Below, piece after piece: positions 5,764 through 8,415 of a stretch of DNA of 8,415 nt; the first letter of the stretch is position 1, and every line of letters begins with the position of its first letter. The notes under the pieces were generated by a model. It was not told the origin of the DNA and did not search any database. It was given only the letters and a program-made list of their open reading frames with translations. The translations under genes were made by a program, and so were the position numbers. The DNA is from Bacillota bacterium (lineage in GTDB: Bacteria; Bacillota; Bacilli; Bacillales_B; DSM-18226): assembly GCA_030705665.1 (NCBI GenBank), contig JAUZQA010000158.1, positions 1 through 8,415 of the forward strand. The letters run 5' to 3'.

Positions 5764-5791
5764 TCATATTGTTTGTAACTGGGAATACATT
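5764..5791 (+). promoter_or_regulatory. Sigma-E promoter of the spoIIIA operon
   Basis: The -35 element TCATATT (5764-5770) fits the sigma-E consensus KMATATT at every position, and the -10 element AATACATT (5784-5791) fits CATACANT at all but the first base. The spacer is 13 nt, within the usual range. The start of transcription would lie near 5797-5800, leaving a short leader before the spoIIIAA ribosome binding site at 5813-5820. In Bacillus subtilis spoIIIA is known to be transcribed by sigma-E in the mother cell, which agrees with this. Confidence 0.82.
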
Positions 5792-5826
5792 TTAACTAAT
5801 GAGACAAGCAGCAAGGAGGTAATTAT

Positions 5827-6750
5827 GTGAATACAGTGATAAAGTTCCTGCCTAAAAATATTGCAGACGTATTAAGTCGGATTCCTCCTTCCCAACAAGA
5901 AGAGATAGAAGAAATAAGAATTCGGATCAACAGGCAAATTGAAATTTCCATGAATGGAAGAATCGTTTTTTTACCATATGTGATTCAACATGAGGATGCA
6001 TTCCATTTAATGAATAAAATCAGTCACTTTTCTATTTATGCGATCGAGGAAGAATTAAGAAGAGGATATATTACGGTTTCGGGTGGACATCGAATAGGTC
6101 TTGCTGGAAAAGTCATTCTTGAAGACGGAAAAGTAAAAGCAATTCGGGATATTTCATCCTTTAATATTCGAATCGCCAAGGAAAAAATCGGAATTGCAGG
6201 CAGCCTCATACCATTTGTATTTAGAGATGGATGGATGCATACGATGATTATTGGTCCGCCTCAAACCGGCAAAACAACCCTTTTAAGAGATTTAGCTAGA
6301 GTCATTTCAACAGGCGATTCCGAAAAAGCCCTTCATCCAGCCAAAGTAGGGATAGTGGATGAACGTTCAGAAATTGCCGGGTGTGTCAATGGGATACCTA
6401 ATTTGACTTTCGGAAATCGAGTCGATGTTCTCGATGCCTGTCCTAAAGCAGAGGGAATGATGATGATGATTCGTTCGATGAGCCCAGACGTGCTAATAGT
6501 CGATGAAATTGGGAGAAAGGAAGATGCAGAGGCCATCCTTGAAGCAGTAAATGCAGGTATCAAGTTAATGATGACTGTACATGGAAAAAGCCTTGATGAT
6601 ATTAAAAAACGTCCGACCCTGAGAGAGATTCTTGAACAAGATATTTTTCAGCGATTTATTGTTCTAAGCAGAAACCAGGGTCCCGGAACAATTGCCCACA
6701 TTTTTGATGGACAAGGCAAGGAAATGAACCAAAAAGTGAGTGTGACTTAA
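5827..6750 (+). CDS. spoIIIAA: SpoIIIAA, ATPase of the SpoIIIA-SpoIIQ channel
   Basis: This 307-residue cytoplasmic protein belongs to the secretion ATPase superfamily (GspE/VirB11-like). It is the energy-supplying ATPase of the channel that connects mother cell and forespore during engulfment and supports late sigma-G activity. The N-terminal domain contains QEEIEEIRIRINRQIEI (24-40) and RRGYITVSGGHRIGLAGKV, both typical of SpoIIIAA. Walker A is GPPQTGKT (143-150), an acidic box is seen in VGIVDERSEIAG, Walker B is VLIVDEIGR (222-230, D226 and E227), and TVHG follows as the later histidine motif. The start is GTG 5827, 6 nt after AAGGAGGT (5813-5820). An ATG two bases upstream in another frame is followed at once by TGA. 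The length equals what I recall for the B. subtilis protein. It is first in the operon, driven by the sigma-E promoter just upstream. Confidence 0.95.
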   Translation: MNTVIKFLPKNIADVLSRIPPSQQEEIEEIRIRINRQIEISMNGRIVFLPYVIQHEDAFHLMNKISHFSIYAIEEELRRGYITVSGGHRIGLAGKVILEDGKVKAIRDISSFNIRIAKEKIGIAGSLIPFVFRDGWMHTMIIGPPQTGKTTLLRDLARVISTGDSEKALHPAKVGIVDERSEIAGCVNGIPNLTFGNRVDVLDACPKAEGMMMMIRSMSPDVLIVDEIGRKEDAEAILEAVNAGIKLMMTVHGKSLDDIKKRPTLREILEQDIFQRFIVLSRNQGPGTIAHIFDGQGKEMNQKVSVT

Positions 6751-6751
6751 A

Positions 6752-7267
6752 ATGATCAAGTTAATCGGGGCTATTTTGATCATTACTGCAACCACTTGGA
6801 CTGGATTTGAGGCATCGAAGCATTTAAGCGAACGTCCAAAACAGCTTAGATTATTAAGATCTGCACTCCAGTCACTTGAAGCAGAAATTATGTATGGGCA
6901 TACACCATTACACGAAGCTGCATTGAGGCTGGCTGAACAGCTATCAAAACCATTATCACGTTTCTTTGCGGAGTTTTCCAGGAAATTAACAGATACAGAA
7001 ACAACCGTTCGAGAAGCGTGGGAAACTAGTTTAAAAGATGTTTGGAAACAAACAGCTTTGAAACAGAGAGAGTTTGAAATCATGAAACAATTTGGTGAAA
7101 CACTTGGCAGGCATGATCGCTTGAGCCAGCAAAAACAAATTATGCTTACCCTCACACACTTGGAAAGCGAAGAAGCGGATGCTCGGGATAAGCAAATGAA
7201 ATACGAAAAGATGGTAAAAAGTATCGGGTTCCTTGCGGGATTATTACTGATTATTTTATTTATTTAG
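6752..7267 (+). CDS. spoIIIAB: SpoIIIAB, stage III sporulation membrane protein
   Basis: A 171-residue protein with hydrophobic segments at both ends (about 3-18 and 152-171) and a long helical middle. Diagnostic stretches are TTWTGFEASKHLSERPKQLR near the start, LQSLEAEIMYGHTPLHEA, and FEIMKQFGETLGRHDRLSQQ in the centre. The soluble region of SpoIIIAB is known to resemble the GspF platform protein of type II secretion, which fits a partner role for the SpoIIIAA ATPase. The start ATG comes 1 nt after the spoIIIAA stop, and the ribosome binding site is weak (GTGAG near 6736-6740), so translational coupling to spoIIIAA is likely. Sequence closely follows the Bacillus protein; no damage is seen. 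Confidence 0.95.
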   Translation: MIKLIGAILIITATTWTGFEASKHLSERPKQLRLLRSALQSLEAEIMYGHTPLHEAALRLAEQLSKPLSRFFAEFSRKLTDTETTVREAWETSLKDVWKQTALKQREFEIMKQFGETLGRHDRLSQQKQIMLTLTHLESEEADARDKQMKYEKMVKSIGFLAGLLLIILFI

Positions 7268-7278
7268 GGGGCAAAGCA

Positions 7279-7482
7279 ATGGGCTTAGACGTGGATATTA
7301 TCTTTAAAATTGCTGGTGTTGGAATCGTGGTTGCGTTTTTGCATACTGTCCTTGATCAAGTTGGGAAAAAAGAATACGCCCAATGGGTGACGTTATTTGG
7401 TTTTATCTACATTCTATTTCAAGTTGCCTCAATCGTGGATGATCTCTTTCAAAAAATAAAATCTGTCTTTTTATTTCAATAG
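7279..7482 (+). CDS. spoIIIAC: SpoIIIAC, small channel membrane protein
   Basis: A 67-residue protein with two membrane helices joined by the conserved short loop DQVGKKEYAQW. The first helix is IAGVGIVVAFLHTVL and the second WVTLFGFIYILFQVASIVDDLF, followed by a short tail ending VFLFQ. This is the standard size and sequence pattern of SpoIIIAC, an integral membrane component of the SpoIIIA complex in the mother-cell-derived membrane. The start is ATG 7279 with AGGGGG (7266-7271, spacing 7), which overlaps the spoIIIAB stop codon. Confidence 0.95.
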   Translation: MGLDVDIIFKIAGVGIVVAFLHTVLDQVGKKEYAQWVTLFGFIYILFQVASIVDDLFQKIKSVFLFQ

Positions 7483-7492
7483 GAAGGGGGAG
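7483..7492 (+). promoter_or_regulatory. Ribosome binding site of spoIIIAD (supports an ATT start)
   Basis: GAAGGGGGAG, lying immediately after the spoIIIAC stop, is the only good ribosome binding site before spoIIIAD. The first in-frame codon at proper distance is ATT 7499-7501 (6 nt away). The TTG at 7500 is in another frame and meets TAA after two codons, and no ATG or GTG in frame lies nearby. Confidence 0.7.
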
Positions 7493-7498
7493 CCGGCC

Positions 7499-7888
7499 AT
7501 TGAAATCATAAAAATAGTAGGGTTAGCTCTTGTAGCAACATTTCTAGCCTTGATTCTTAAGGAACAAAAACAAAATTTTGCGTTTCTCCTTGTCGTATTT
7601 GTCGGTTGCACCATCTTTCTGTTTTTAGTAGATAAAATCTACGAAATTATTAATATGCTTGAAAAGTTAGCTGTTAATGCCAAGGTAAATATGGTTTACG
7701 TAGAAACAATTTTAAAAATTATAGGCATTGCTTACATTGCCGAATTTGCTTCACAAATTACAAAAGACGCTGGACAGGGTGCCATAGCATCCAAGATCGA
7801 ACTGGCTGGAAAGATCATTATTCTGGCAATGGCGATTCCGATCTTAACAGTCATGATTGAAACAGTTATAAAACTAATTCCCAGCTAG
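7499..7888 (+). CDS. spoIIIAD: SpoIIIAD, channel membrane protein, probable ATT start
   Basis: A 129-residue membrane protein of the SpoIIIA complex. The middle and end are highly characteristic: KEQKQNFAFLLVVFVGC, MVYVETILKIIGIAYIAEF, and TKDAGQGAIASKIELAGK. About four hydrophobic segments are present. The family N-terminus, (I)xIIxIVGLxLxATFLxLIxKEQK, is encoded in frame from base 7499, but no ATG, GTG or TTG exists at its beginning; the codon after a good ribosome binding site is ATT. The nearest standard in-frame start is TTG 7550, which would remove the first membrane helix and has no ribosome binding site. I therefore annotate from ATT 7499, giving a length close to the roughly 133 residues of the B. 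subtilis protein. A sequencing error at the start codon is the main alternative. The gap to spoIIIAC is 16 nt. Confidence 0.88.
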   Translation: MEIIKIVGLALVATFLALILKEQKQNFAFLLVVFVGCTIFLFLVDKIYEIINMLEKLAVNAKVNMVYVETILKIIGIAYIAEFASQITKDAGQGAIASKIELAGKIIILAMAIPILTVMIETVIKLIPS

Positions 7889-7929
7889 ATCCTGCCATTT
7901 TTTCTATTTAAAACGGGGTGAATCAATTA

Positions 7930-8415
7930 ATGAAGCAGCGGCTAAAGTTTATTTCTATTATTACTCTTCTTTTCTTTTTTCTATTGATTCCCAAAGTACA
8001 AGCTGCCGAGGATCAACAGGGTGCAGCGGCGAATCCTTCTCCCCAAGCGTTAGTTGATACCCAGCTAAAATCATTAGACTTGACGGAGTTAAAAAAGTTT
8101 TGGGGAGACATTACTAGTAAATATGGTGGTTTTCTTCCTGAAGGTCAAAAAGGAAGTCTATATGATTTTATCAAAGAGGGGAAAAATTTTTCCTTTAACC
8201 AATGGGGCAAAGGATTTTTAAAATTTATTTTTCAAGAATTTGTTTCAAATGGAAAATTGCTAGGTTCCCTAATTTTGTTAACTGTTTTTAGTATGTTTCT
8301 GCAATCCTTACAAAACTCTTTTGAAAAAAGCACAATTAGTAAGGTGGCCTATTCAATCGTTTATATGGTTCTTGTCATTTTGGCCTTGAATAGTTTTCAT
8401 ATTGCAATGGACTAC
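7930..8415 (+). CDS. spoIIIAE: SpoIIIAE, polytopic channel protein (5' part, cut by window end)
   Basis: The first 162 codons are present and the frame runs open to the window end; the full Bacillus protein is about 400 residues. Residues 1-25 form a signal peptide (KQR, a strongly hydrophobic core, then PKVQA before AED). A soluble region of about 80 residues follows (QLKSLDLTELKKFWGDITSKYGG and FLPEGQKGSLYDFIKEG being the parts I recognise as SpoIIIAE-like), then membrane helices at about 110-126 and 139-155. SpoIIIAE is an integral, many-helix component of the mother cell-forespore channel. The start is ATG 7930, 8 nt after GGGGTGA (7915-7921). It lies 41 nt after spoIIIAD with no terminator between. 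Confidence 0.92.
   Translation, partial: MKQRLKFISIITLLFFFLLIPKVQAAEDQQGAAANPSPQALVDTQLKSLDLTELKKFWGDITSKYGGFLPEGQKGSLYDFIKEGKNFSFNQWGKGFLKFIFQEFVSNGKLLGSLILLTVFSMFLQSLQNSFEKSTISKVAYSIVYMVLVILALNSFHIAMDY

Noticed and set aside
6664..7155. Minus-strand open frame opposite spoIIIAB (163 codons)
   Set aside because: spoIIIAB is conserved on the other strand and the antisense frame shows no initiation signal.
7550..7552. TTG 7550 as start of spoIIIAD
   Set aside because: It removes the conserved first membrane helix and has no ribosome binding site.
1..8415. Search for tRNA, rRNA, CRISPR arrays, insertion sequences and riboswitches
   Set aside because: No cloverleaf ends, regular spaced repeats, transposase motifs or long structured leaders were seen; almost all of the window is coding and the longest gap is about 140 nt.

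Overview
The window is a low-GC, A/T-rich segment of an endospore-forming Bacillota chromosome, most likely a Bacillaceae member of the Bacillus/Neobacillus type. The strongest evidence is the spoIIIA operon start (spoIIIAA-AB-AC-AD-AE), whose products look very close to Bacillus proteins, together with strong AGGAGG-like ribosome binding sites and frequent GTG starts.

Left part (1-4973, + strand): a tightly packed operon for System I (Ccm) cytochrome c maturation. The order is ccmF (3' end only), a cysteine-rich ccmH, a small CcmI-like membrane protein, an unrecognised 331-residue secreted/membrane protein, ccmA, ccmB, ccmC, a 41-residue ccmD and a ccmG/ResA-like membrane thioredoxin. Genes overlap by 4 nt or lie 1-33 nt apart, so they are probably co-transcribed from a promoter left of the window. 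CcmABCD should deliver heme to the outer face of the membrane, CcmF with CcmH and CcmG should reduce apocytochrome cysteines and ligate heme, and the two extra proteins are probably accessory or assembly factors. The heme chaperone gene ccmE is not in view. The operon ends in a clear hairpin terminator (4981-5019), which also lies at the 3' end of the convergent gene.

Middle (5018-5826): a minus-strand gene for a SIMPL-domain (DUF541) protein without an export signal. It is followed by a divergent intergenic region of about 140 nt holding a 15-bp palindrome and a near-consensus sigma-E promoter that points into spoIIIA.

Right part (5827-8415): spoIIIAA to spoIIIAE, the first five genes of the mother-cell operon for the SpoIIIA-SpoIIQ channel that links mother cell and engulfed forespore. 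spoIIIAE is cut by the window end. spoIIIAD appears to start at a rare ATT codon.

The points most worth a second look are the System I operon in a Bacillus-like genome beside a sporulation operon, the uncharacterised 331-residue protein that shares a cytoplasmic helical-hairpin module with its CcmI-like neighbour, the multi-cysteine CcmH site, and the ATT start of spoIIIAD.
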